Assembly: GCA_038216175.1 (NCBI GenBank) | Contig: JBBQQG010000013.1 | Location: 1 to 27,159 of the forward strand | Length of the DNA: 27,159 bases | Direction of reading: 5' to 3' | Source: JBBQQG01 sp038216175 | GTDB lineage: Bacteria > Patescibacteriota > Saccharimonadia > Saccharimonadales > OMJO01 | Shown here: positions 7,874 to 14,490 of the stretch, one piece after another | Layout: each line of letters opens with the position of its first letter | How positions within the stretch are numbered: the stretch's first letter is position 1 | The notes under the pieces: generated by a model | What the model saw: the letters and a program-made list of their open reading frames with translations, nothing else | Told to the model about the DNA's origin: nothing | Database searches by the model: none | Made by a program: the position numbers and the translations under genes

Positions 7874-9781
7874 CTACTTCTTTTTATCGTCTACAACTTC
7901 GCCTTCAACAGTATCATCTTTGCTACTTGTCTTAGAAGATTCGTCTTCGTCCGGTTTATCGGCTGACTGTGACTGCTCGTACATTTTAGCTCCGATAGGC
8001 ATCATTTTGTCGTTTAACTCTTTAACAGCCGTATCCAACGATTCTTTGTCAGCTTTTTCATCGACCATAATCTTTTTAGCAGCCTCAATAGCTTCGTCCA
8101 ATGTTTTTACATCGTCTTCAGTTATTTTTTCTTTATTATCAGCTTTTAGTTTCTCGGCTTGATAAATAGCACTATCGAGCGTGTTTTTAGAATCGATCGA
8201 TTCGCGTTTCAGTTTATCTTCTTCTGCGTGAGTTTCAGCTTCTTTAGCCATCTTCTCAACATCGTCTTTCGACAAGTTTCCACTGTTTTGAATCGTGATA
8301 CTCTGTTCTTTACCGGATCCCTTATCCTTGGCTGTTACATTTAAAATCCCGTTGGCATCTAAGTTGAAAGTCACTTCAATTTGAGGTACTCCTCTCGGTG
8401 CCGGTGGGATACCGTCTAATATGAAACGGCCTAATGATTTATTGTCGGCAACAAGCTCACGCTCTCCTTGAACAACATGAATTTCAACCTGGTTTTGATT
8501 GTCTGCTGCAGTAGAGAATACTTCACTTTTAGAAGTTGGAATAGTAGTGTTTCTAGTGATCAGCTTTGTACTAACATTGCCAAGCGTTTCTATGCCCAGA
8601 GACAAGGGCGTAACATCGAGTAGCAATACGTCTTTAACGTCGCCTTGTAATACTCCACCCTGAATTGCTGCTCCGATCGCGACTACTTCATCAGGGTTTA
8701 CACCTTGCATCGGATCTTTGCCGAAGATAGCCTTAACTTTCTTTTGAACTGCTGGCATTCGTGTCATACCACCAACTAAGACTACAGCGTCAATGTCGCT
8801 GGCTTTAAGACCGGCATCCTTTAGTGCTTTATTGCATGGATCAGCCGTTTTATCGACTAACTCGCCGACTAGACTTTCAAGTTTAGCCCGCGTTAATTTA
8901 TGTTCGAAGTGTTTTGGTCCATCGGCATCGGCAGTTAAGAATGGCAGATTTATATTAACTTCGCTGGTAGTCGAGAGTTCAATTTTAGCTTTTTCTGCTT
9001 CGTCTCTTAGCCTTTGCATGGCAGCCTTGTCGTCGATGATTTCAACGCCGTGTTCTTTTTTAAACTCGCTTGCTAGATAGTTTACGATAACTCTGTCAAA
9101 GTCAGCACCACCGAGATGTGTATCACCATTAGTACTTTTTACTTCGAATACGCCTTCACCTAATTCCAGGATAGATACATCAAATGTTCCACCGCCTAGG
9201 TCGTATACGGCAATCTTTTCATCAGTTTTTTTACCTTTGTCTAAACCGTATGCGAGTGCTGCAGCTGTAGGTTCGTTAATAATCCGCTTCACTTCTAATC
9301 CGGCAATTTTTCCGGCATCTTTAGTAGCCTGCCTCTGTGAATCATCGAAATAAGCCGGAACAGTAATTACGGCTTCTGATACTGGTTCACCTAAAAATGC
9401 TTCGGCATCAGCTTTTAATTTACTTAGTATCATGGCGCTAATTTCTTCTGGGCTAAATTGTTTATCGCCCATTTTAACTTTTACACCGTTGCCGCTTTTT
9501 ACCATTTCATAGCCCATCAGTTTTATATCTTTTTGGACTTCTTTATCGTCCCATTTGCGACCGATAAGCCTTTTAACTTCATATATAGTATTCATAGAAT
9601 TAGTTACCTGCTGACGCCGGGCAACTTGGCCAACCAATCTTTCATTGTTTTTATTAATTGCAACCACGCTCGGCGTAGTTCGCGCTCCTTCGCTATTTGC
9701 AATAATTTCAGCCTTTCCTGCCTGCATTACAGCCATAGCGCTGTTAGTTGTACCTAAATCGATTCCAATAATTTTAGTCAT
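7874..9781 (-). CDS. dnaK: chaperone DnaK (Hsp70)
   Basis: ATP-dependent Hsp70 chaperone working with DnaJ and GrpE in the cytoplasm. The ATPase domain begins with IGIDLGTTNS and contains the phosphate-2 motif DLGGGTFDVSIL and the adenosine-site motif VVLVGGMTRMP. The linker DVLLLDVTPLSLGIE leads into the substrate-binding domain and a helical lid. The C-terminal tail is acidic and Ser-rich and ends in DDKKK rather than the EEVD-like ends of eukaryotic cytosolic Hsp70. ATG 9781 is preferred (635 aa) over a TTG five codons upstream because AAAGGG lies at SD distance from the ATG. Two CIRCE copies and a near-consensus promoter precede it. The order hrcA-grpE-dnaK is interrupted by a divergent cupredoxin-like gene. 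Confidence 0.98.
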   Translation of the reverse strand: MTKIIGIDLGTTNSAMAVMQAGKAEIIANSEGARTTPSVVAINKNNERLVGQVARRQQVTNSMNTIYEVKRLIGRKWDDKEVQKDIKLMGYEMVKSGNGVKVKMGDKQFSPEEISAMILSKLKADAEAFLGEPVSEAVITVPAYFDDSQRQATKDAGKIAGLEVKRIINEPTAAALAYGLDKGKKTDEKIAVYDLGGGTFDVSILELGEGVFEVKSTNGDTHLGGADFDRVIVNYLASEFKKEHGVEIIDDKAAMQRLRDEAEKAKIELSTTSEVNINLPFLTADADGPKHFEHKLTRAKLESLVGELVDKTADPCNKALKDAGLKASDIDAVVLVGGMTRMPAVQKKVKAIFGKDPMQGVNPDEVVAIGAAIQGGVLQGDVKDVLLLDVTPLSLGIETLGNVSTKLITRNTTIPTSKSEVFSTAADNQNQVEIHVVQGERELVADNKSLGRFILDGIPPAPRGVPQIEVTFNLDANGILNVTAKDKGSGKEQSITIQNSGNLSKDDVEKMAKEAETHAEEDKLKRESIDSKNTLDSAIYQAEKLKADNKEKITEDDVKTLDEAIEAAKKIMVDEKADKESLDTAVKELNDKMMPIGAKMYEQSQSADKPDEDESSKTSSKDDTVEGEVVDDKKK

Positions 9782-9796
9782 AATATACCCTTTCAA

Positions 9797-9823
9797 TTAG
9801 CAATGTGATTATTAGAGTGCTAA
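9797..9823 (-). promoter_or_regulatory. second, imperfect CIRCE in the dnaK leader
   Basis: TTAGCAATG (9797-9805), 9 nt, GAGTGCTAA (9815-9823). The left arm matches CIRCE at 7 of 9 positions, the right arm at 9 of 9. It lies a few bases downstream of the predicted dnaK transcription start and 16 nt before ATG, so it should occupy DNA over the start of transcription and also form a hairpin in the mRNA leader. Confidence 0.75.
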
Positions 9824-9832
9824 AACAAGTAT

Positions 9833-9861
9833 ATCATAAAAAATTAGCACTCTCATGTCAA
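9833..9861 (-). promoter_or_regulatory. dnaK promoter
   Basis: On the minus strand, TTGACA (9861-9856), 17-nt spacer, TATGAT (9838-9833). The -35 is a perfect consensus and lies inside the spacer of the perfect CIRCE (9844-9870). The predicted transcript starts near 9826. HrcA bound there would directly block polymerase. Confidence 0.85.
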
Positions 9862-9870
9862 GAGTGCTAA
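9844..9870 (-). promoter_or_regulatory. perfect CIRCE operator of dnaK
   Basis: TTAGCACTC (9844-9852), 9-nt spacer, GAGTGCTAA (9862-9870): an exact match to the CIRCE consensus. The dnaK -35 hexamer is in its spacer. Confidence 0.97.
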
Positions 9871-9970
9871 ATAAAAATAAAATCATTTTAAACGTATTTG
9901 TAGTATTATTAATAAAACATAAGGATAATCTGATAATTTATTATTTCTAAATTTTTCTAATAATATACTC

Positions 9971-10405
9971 ATGCAACGACTACCAAAAAACAAACTAATA
10001 ATTGTCGCTGGATTAGTAATATTGCTGCTTATTATTATAGGTATAGCTATAAATCATAAAGACCGAACGATTATTACTAAAAACCAAGGGATTGTTGACA
10101 ATGAAGAACATAAATACGAGGCAACCGTTACGATTACTGCCGATAATATTATTCCAGGAACACTTCTTATTAAACCAGACACAGAATTATTCTTTGAAAA
10201 TCACAGCGTAAATGCTGAAGGAGAGAATAGCGTATCGCACACAATCATCCAATCAAAAGCCGCCGCAAATCAGGCGCCTAATTTTAATTCTGGACAAATA
10301 GTTGCAGGTTCAGGATATGGTTATACCTTTAGAAAAGCAGGGACTTATCAATTTTTTGATGCTGGTAATCCTAAGTTAACTATTACTGTAAACGTAGCTA
10401 ATTAA
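9971..10405 (+). CDS. membrane-anchored cupredoxin-like protein lacking most copper ligands (144 aa)
   Basis: Residues 9-27 form one hydrophobic segment (signal anchor), followed by a beta-rich domain of about 95 residues. The strand order ATVTITADNIIPGTLLIKPDTELFFEN, then SHTI, then GYTFRKAGTYQFF, then KLTITVNV, resembles small plastocyanin/cupredoxin folds, in which the final loop carries Cys, His and Met ligands. Here the loop reads QFFDAGNPKLT, with no Cys, His or Met. Only the His of SHTI remains at a ligand-like place. A structural or adhesive role outside the membrane is more likely than electron transfer. It is divergent from dnaK and convergent with grpE (14-nt gap). No SD; a TAATAT-like box lies just before ATG. 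Confidence 0.6.
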   Translation: MQRLPKNKLIIVAGLVILLLIIIGIAINHKDRTIITKNQGIVDNEEHKYEATVTITADNIIPGTLLIKPDTELFFENHSVNAEGENSVSHTIIQSKAAANQAPNFNSGQIVAGSGYGYTFRKAGTYQFFDAGNPKLTITVNVAN

Positions 10406-10418
10406 TAATAAAATATCT

Positions 10419-10898
10419 TTAACTTAGTTTGATTTTAACCATAGCATGCCGGATTATATCTTCACCGATCTTATAGCCGGACTGAAGCTCTTCGCTGATA
10501 ATTTCTTTAGTGCCGGACCCTTCTCCTTCATCGACGCTGACAGCTTCGTGAAATATTGGGTTAAATAGCTCTCCTACCGTTTTGATTTTCTCAACGCCCA
10601 TTTTCTCTAGATTTTGCTCAAATTGTCTGACTACCCCATTTACGCCTTTAATGTAATCATTGTCTATTAGATCTTTGGGTACATGTTTAAGTGCCCGTTC
10701 AAAATTATCGATAACCGGAAGCAACTCCCTAACCACGTCTGCTTTAACCATCGACTTTAGATTTGTAATTTGTTGTTCATGGCGGCGCCGGATATTAATG
10801 GCATCAGCTCGTTCTCGCTGAAGTGCTTGAGTCAGTTGTAAGACGACATCTTCTTGAGGAGTTTCGTCTGATTGCTTATTGGTTTTTTTCTTAGGCAT
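10419..10898 (-). CDS. grpE: nucleotide exchange factor GrpE
   Basis: GrpE releases ADP from DnaK. The 159-residue product has a Lys/Gln-rich N-terminus, a coiled-coil region (about 20-95) with FERAL, and the C-terminal beta-domain signature GVEKIKTVGELFNPIFHEAV. The end reads GYKIGEDIIRHAMVKI, which matches GrpE C-termini. It is shorter than the usual 190-200 residues, mainly by a short N-terminal coil. Its ATG overlaps the stop of the 90-aa gene by 8 nt, so translation is coupled to that gene and through it to hrcA. HrcA therefore controls grpE through the CIRCE upstream of hrcA. Confidence 0.95.
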   Translation of the reverse strand: MPKKKTNKQSDETPQEDVVLQLTQALQRERADAINIRRRHEQQITNLKSMVKADVVRELLPVIDNFERALKHVPKDLIDNDYIKGVNGVVRQFEQNLEKMGVEKIKTVGELFNPIFHEAVSVDEGEGSGTKEIISEELQSGYKIGEDIIRHAMVKIKLS

Positions 10899-11163
10899 AT
10901 TCTATACTCTCGATAAAATCAGTCATAGATGTTACGCCCGGCAAATCAAGCAGAGCAGAGTCTAGTGCTACGATATATGCACCAATAGCTCTGGAATTGC
11001 TAACGTCAAATCTCTTACCGATTTCATTTACTTGGTCGATTTCTAATCGGCTGGTTTTCGTCGTAAAATAATTAGCTATAATTTCATCTTTAAAACAGTC
11101 AATCAAATCCGAAGATAGCCTTCTCTCGTCATCAAGTGTACGTACAAATTCGGAATTAACCAT
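10891..11163 (-). CDS. unknown 90-aa protein between hrcA and grpE
   Basis: A small, soluble, probably all-helical, acidic protein with no recognised motif. It contains RTLDDERRLSSDLIDCF and ends in FIESIEYA. Its ATG lies inside the end of hrcA (8-nt overlap) and its stop lies inside the start of grpE (8-nt overlap). Such double overlap means the three are one translation unit and argues that the frame is real. Its place between the repressor and the exchange factor suggests a role in heat-shock control, or as a partner of the shortened HrcA. That role is inference only. Confidence 0.78.
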   Translation of the reverse strand: MVNSEFVRTLDDERRLSSDLIDCFKDEIIANYFTTKTSRLEIDQVNEIGKRFDVSNSRAIGAYIVALDSALLDLPGVTSMTDFIESIEYA

Positions 11164-11860
11164 AAAGCACTCCTTCCAGTTCTTGGCCAGCCTGTCGAAC
11201 CAACGTCATCACGTCCCGGTATTGCTGCCTGGTTGGCCCCAACACTCCAATATAGCTTCTGTCGCTATACGGGCTTCTAAATCGGCTAATTATCAGGCTG
11301 CAGCCTGCACTTCTACCGATCGGGTTTTCAGACCCAATATAGACGCTTAGTGGCTCATTAGGCGCTGCTTCCTTAAGCCATGGTTCAAGATTATCAAGCA
11401 ATCTGGCTACTTGTTGTACCTGACTACCATTTATAAATTCCGGCTGACCAAATAAATTTGATAATCCACTCATGTATAGCTGGTCGCCGAGAGTTGCCAT
11501 ACCTAAGTTATGGGTGAGCTCAACTAAGGTATCTACCGCATTTCTGATTGTTCGTTCCGGCAGTCCGCCACTTTCGACCCGTGCAGTTAAAGCTCTCGAT
11601 GCTCTTCGCTGTTCGCCAGTTTCTTTTTGATCATTCATGGCATTTACATATAATCGGTAACCTTTATCGGTAGGAACCCTTCCGGCACTGGTATGTGGTT
11701 GATGGATATAGTGATGGTGCTCAAGTTCAGCCATATCAGCCCTAATTGTGGCTGACGACACACCAAATACTTTAGCCAGCAGGCTTGATCCGACTGGACT
11801 GGCTACTTCAGCGTATTGCTCCACAATAGCTGCTAGAATTTTCTGTTGTCTAGCTGTCAT
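11156..11860 (-). CDS. hrcA: heat-inducible transcription repressor HrcA, short form
   Basis: HrcA binds CIRCE and represses chaperone genes; in other bacteria its folding depends on GroEL. Residues 1-75 are a winged helix (QQKILAAIVEQY, then SSATIRADMAELE, then a wing ending GRVPTDKGYRLYV), typical of HrcA. The C-terminus has the GAF-like domain end, with YIGVLGPTRQQYRDVMTLVRQ close to the usual GPTRMxY motif. The whole protein is 234 aa against about 340 in B. subtilis or T. maritima. Both ends are intact, so the deficit is internal and corresponds to the inserted dimerisation domain and part of the GAF domain. A CIRCE overlaps its own promoter, giving autoregulation. No SD is seen; a TATAGT box is 11 nt before ATG. 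Confidence 0.93.
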   Translation of the reverse strand: MTARQQKILAAIVEQYAEVASPVGSSLLAKVFGVSSATIRADMAELEHHHYIHQPHTSAGRVPTDKGYRLYVNAMNDQKETGEQRRASRALTARVESGGLPERTIRNAVDTLVELTHNLGMATLGDQLYMSGLSNLFGQPEFINGSQVQQVARLLDNLEPWLKEAAPNEPLSVYIGSENPIGRSAGCSLIISRFRSPYSDRSYIGVLGPTRQQYRDVMTLVRQAGQELEGVLYG

Positions 11861-11871
11861 AACTACTACAA

Positions 11872-11900
11872 ACTATAACATTTTGGCACTTACAGTACAA
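11872..11900 (-). promoter_or_regulatory. hrcA-orf90-grpE promoter
   Basis: On the minus strand, TTGTAC (11900-11895), 17-nt spacer, TATAGT (11877-11872). The -35 lies in the spacer of the CIRCE at 11883-11909, the same geometry as at dnaK. The predicted start is about 5 nt before the hrcA ATG, so the leader is very short. Confidence 0.7.
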
Positions 11901-11909
11901 GAGTGCTAA
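11883..11909 (-). promoter_or_regulatory. CIRCE operator upstream of hrcA
   Basis: TTGGCACTT (11883-11891), 9-nt spacer, GAGTGCTAA (11901-11909). The left arm has 7 of 9 consensus bases, the right arm is perfect. It lies in the 56-nt gap between the gmk-like gene and hrcA. Confidence 0.9.
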
Positions 11910-11916
11910 GTTTTTA

Positions 11917-12660
11917 CTAGCTACGCTTCATATCCAGTTTTTTTAGATATTTGTCGGTTTCTTGGCATAATTTCTCGACAGTTTCTCGATTTTTTTTACT
12001 TAATGTAGAGCTGCCATTCAAAATCAGGTGGTCTATCTGTTCGACGGCTGTATTTAAATTATCGTTAATAATAAACTGGTAATAAGGCATCTCAAGCGCA
12101 TGCTTAAATTCCAAAAGCGAACTTTGAAGACGACGTTTAAATTCATCTGGATCCATTAATCCCCGTTTAGTAATACGTTGCTGCCAAACAGAAAAACTTG
12201 GTGGAACTATAAAGATAACTATCGAATTAGGCTTTATCGAAATAACGCTATCGACACCGTTTATTTCAATATCGGTGATAGCGATTTTATGTTGAGAACG
12301 GGAGAGCTCGAGTTCTCTTAAACTAATGCCTGACACCTGTTGATTATGAATTACGGCTGCTTCTAAAAATTTTCCGTCTTTCAGATCATTTAGAAAGTCT
12401 TCTTCTGATCTAAAAAAATATTCTACCCCGTTTTGTTCTAATACATTATCATTGATCCGTTTTTTTCTAGTAGTGTCACTGACTAAATTATGGTATCGAC
12501 CGGTTTTTAAAAGTTGGCGTATGATAGTATTTCGCCCGGACGATGTCGGCGCGACTAATAGAGCTAATTTAACTTCGCTTAGTAGTGTACTACTGGCATA
12601 TGGCAACTGATAGTTTTTAAGTACTTTTTGAAACTCTGCTAAATATTTAAGACCGTTCAT
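11917..12660 (-). CDS. guanylate kinase-like protein with degenerate P-loop
   Basis: The order of motifs is that of guanylate kinase (GMP + ATP to GDP + ADP): a P-loop region, TTRKKR (63-68), a Tyr-Phe-Phe strand (81-83), FLE (98-100), TDIEINGV (129-136), and the lid Arg-rich segment before VPPS. However, the Walker A sequence is APTSSGRNT (37-45). The first Gly is Ala and the invariant Lys is Arg. The GMP-contacting Tyr of NYYGTS is replaced (QQVSGIS). There is a 30-residue N-terminal extension and a charged C-terminal tail of about 30 residues. Catalysis may be weakened or the protein may have another role. It follows lepA by 16 nt, and a TATAAT box ends 6 nt before its ATG, so a leaderless transcript is likely. 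Confidence 0.75.
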   Translation of the reverse strand: MNGLKYLAEFQKVLKNYQLPYASSTLLSEVKLALLVAPTSSGRNTIIRQLLKTGRYHNLVSDTTRKKRINDNVLEQNGVEYFFRSEEDFLNDLKDGKFLEAAVIHNQQVSGISLRELELSRSQHKIAITDIEINGVDSVISIKPNSIVIFIVPPSFSVWQQRITKRGLMDPDEFKRRLQSSLLEFKHALEMPYYQFIINDNLNTAVEQIDHLILNGSSTLSKKNRETVEKLCQETDKYLKKLDMKRS

Positions 12661-12666
12661 AAATCT

Positions 12667-12672
12667 ATTATA
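12667..12672 (-). promoter_or_regulatory. -10 box of a probable leaderless gmk-like transcript
   Basis: TATAAT on the minus strand ends 6 nt before ATG 12660, which places the transcription start at or next to the start codon. It lies within the gap after the lepA stop. No good -35 hexamer is visible and there is no SD. Confidence 0.5.
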
Positions 12673-12676
12673 ATAA

Positions 12677-14458
12677 CTAATCTCTTTTTAACAGAACGGC
12701 GAATGCTTCAGCCGGTATATCGACCCTGCCGAATCGCTTCATTCGTTTCTTACCTTTTGCTTGTTTTGCCAAAACTTTCTTTTTTCGTGATACATCTCCG
12801 CCGTAAAGTCCGGTAGTCACGTCTTTTCTATAAGCGCTGATGTCTTCGCGGGCAATAAATTTCCCGCCGACAGCTGCCTGAAGACTGACTTGGAAATTCT
12901 GCTTTGGTATTACGTCTTTAAGTTTAGAAACTGTAGACCGACCGAGACTTTGAGCCTCAGATCTATGAACCATAATACTAAGAGCATCGACACGATCGCC
13001 GGCAACATAAAAATCTAATTTGACCAGGTCCTCTGTTCTGTAATTGTCAAGTTCATAATTAAATGAACCGTAGCCGCTTGTCACACTCTTAAGCTGATCA
13101 TAAAAATCTGTAAGAAGATTTGCCAGTGGTGCTTCGAAAGCAATTAGTGCCAACTGGGCGTCGACGTACGATAAATTCTTCTGGATACCCCGTTTAATTG
13201 AAATTAACTGGATGACTGCCCCTACAAAGTCCTTAGGACAAACCACTTCCCCTTTAATCCAAGGTTCTCGGATTTCTAATATCTTAGCCGGGTCGGGAAG
13301 ATCGGAAGCACTTTTAATATCGTTCTCTGATCCGTTTAACAGCTTAACTTCGTAGTCTGTCGATGGATTGGTAATTACCAGCTCTAGGTTATATTCGCGC
13401 TGCAACCTTTCTTTTACTATTTCCATATGAAGCAAACCTAAAAATCCAATTCTAACGCCGAATCCGAGTACCGGTGAATTTTCAGGTTCAAACTGTAGTG
13501 CAGAATCAGATAATGACAGCCGCTCAACAGCTTCTTTTAGAACCTGATAATTTTCGTTGCTATCTGGGAAAAACCCAGCGTAAACGAACGGTCTGACTTC
13601 CTTGTATCCAGGTAGTGCATGTTCTGCTGGTTGTTTAGTTAAAGTAACGGTATCGCCAACCTTGGCTTCTCTATTACTTTTTAAATTAGTTACAACGTAG
13701 CCGATTTCTCCGCTAATTAGCTTTTCACCGGCAGACATTTCCGGCCTAAGCGCACCGACTTCAAGTGCTATTCCCTGAACTCCAGTGGCGAACATAGTTA
13801 TTTGGTCATTTTTTCTGATTTGGCCGTCGACCACTCGAATATATTGGATTACACCCCTATAGTCGTCGTAATAACTGTCAAAAATTAACGCCCGTGTTGG
13901 TTTAGTGTTGTCGCCGCTGGGAGCTGGAACGTCGCTTAATATCCGATTTAATACGGTATCTACGCCTTGCCCAGTCTTGGCCGAAATAAGTAGAATATCT
14001 TCTTTCTTACATCCAAGCAGGCTAATAACTTCCTGGCTTACCCTTTCAACATCAGCAGCAGGCAGATCAATTTTATTAAGCACTGGGATTATCTTTAGAT
14101 CAGCTGCCAGAGCTAAATATACATTAGCTAGCGTCTGAGCTTGGATGCCCTGGCTGGCATCGACAACTAGTATTGCGCCCTCGCAGGCCTCTAGACTACG
14201 CGACACTTCATAGCTGAAATCGACGTGGCCTGGAGTATCTATCAAATTAAGTTCATGATTTCGATATGTCATCCTGACAGGTGCCAGCTTAATTGTTATC
14301 CCTTTTTCTCGTTCAAGGTCCATTTTATCTAGCATCTGGGCTTTCATATTACGCATTTCAACGGTACCAGTAAGTTCGAGCAGACGATCGGCAAGTGTGC
14401 TTTTACCATGGTCAATGTGCGCGATAATACAAAAGTTTCTAATTAGGGTCTGGTCCAT
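12677..14458 (-). CDS. lepA: elongation factor 4 (LepA)
   Basis: Ribosome-associated translational GTPase, known as a back-translocase or initiation/biogenesis factor. At 593 aa it has the usual length. GTPase motifs are AHIDHGKST (13-21), GITIK (53-57), DTPGH (74-78), NKID (128-131) and SAK (159-161). The EF-G-like domains III and V follow, and the LepA-specific C-terminal end contains AKQAKGKKRMKRFGRVDIP, which is diagnostic. No SD precedes ATG; a TATACT box is 10 nt upstream. The gene lies 32 nt after murJ in a minus-strand cluster of housekeeping genes. Confidence 0.98.
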   Translation of the reverse strand: MDQTLIRNFCIIAHIDHGKSTLADRLLELTGTVEMRNMKAQMLDKMDLEREKGITIKLAPVRMTYRNHELNLIDTPGHVDFSYEVSRSLEACEGAILVVDASQGIQAQTLANVYLALAADLKIIPVLNKIDLPAADVERVSQEVISLLGCKKEDILLISAKTGQGVDTVLNRILSDVPAPSGDNTKPTRALIFDSYYDDYRGVIQYIRVVDGQIRKNDQITMFATGVQGIALEVGALRPEMSAGEKLISGEIGYVVTNLKSNREAKVGDTVTLTKQPAEHALPGYKEVRPFVYAGFFPDSNENYQVLKEAVERLSLSDSALQFEPENSPVLGFGVRIGFLGLLHMEIVKERLQREYNLELVITNPSTDYEVKLLNGSENDIKSASDLPDPAKILEIREPWIKGEVVCPKDFVGAVIQLISIKRGIQKNLSYVDAQLALIAFEAPLANLLTDFYDQLKSVTSGYGSFNYELDNYRTEDLVKLDFYVAGDRVDALSIMVHRSEAQSLGRSTVSKLKDVIPKQNFQVSLQAAVGGKFIAREDISAYRKDVTTGLYGGDVSRKKKVLAKQAKGKKRMKRFGRVDIPAEAFAVLLKRD

Positions 14459-14490
14459 AGTTAACGACAGTATAACAGAGGTAGCTGAGA

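Noticed and set aside
8793..9080. Plus-strand frames inside dnaK and similar long antisense frames elsewhere
   Set aside because: They mirror the codon pattern of strongly conserved minus-strand genes and have no SD or family features.
9881..9970. A classic promoter for the cupredoxin-like gene
   Set aside because: The sequence is so AT-rich that several -10-like boxes occur and no -35 can be chosen.
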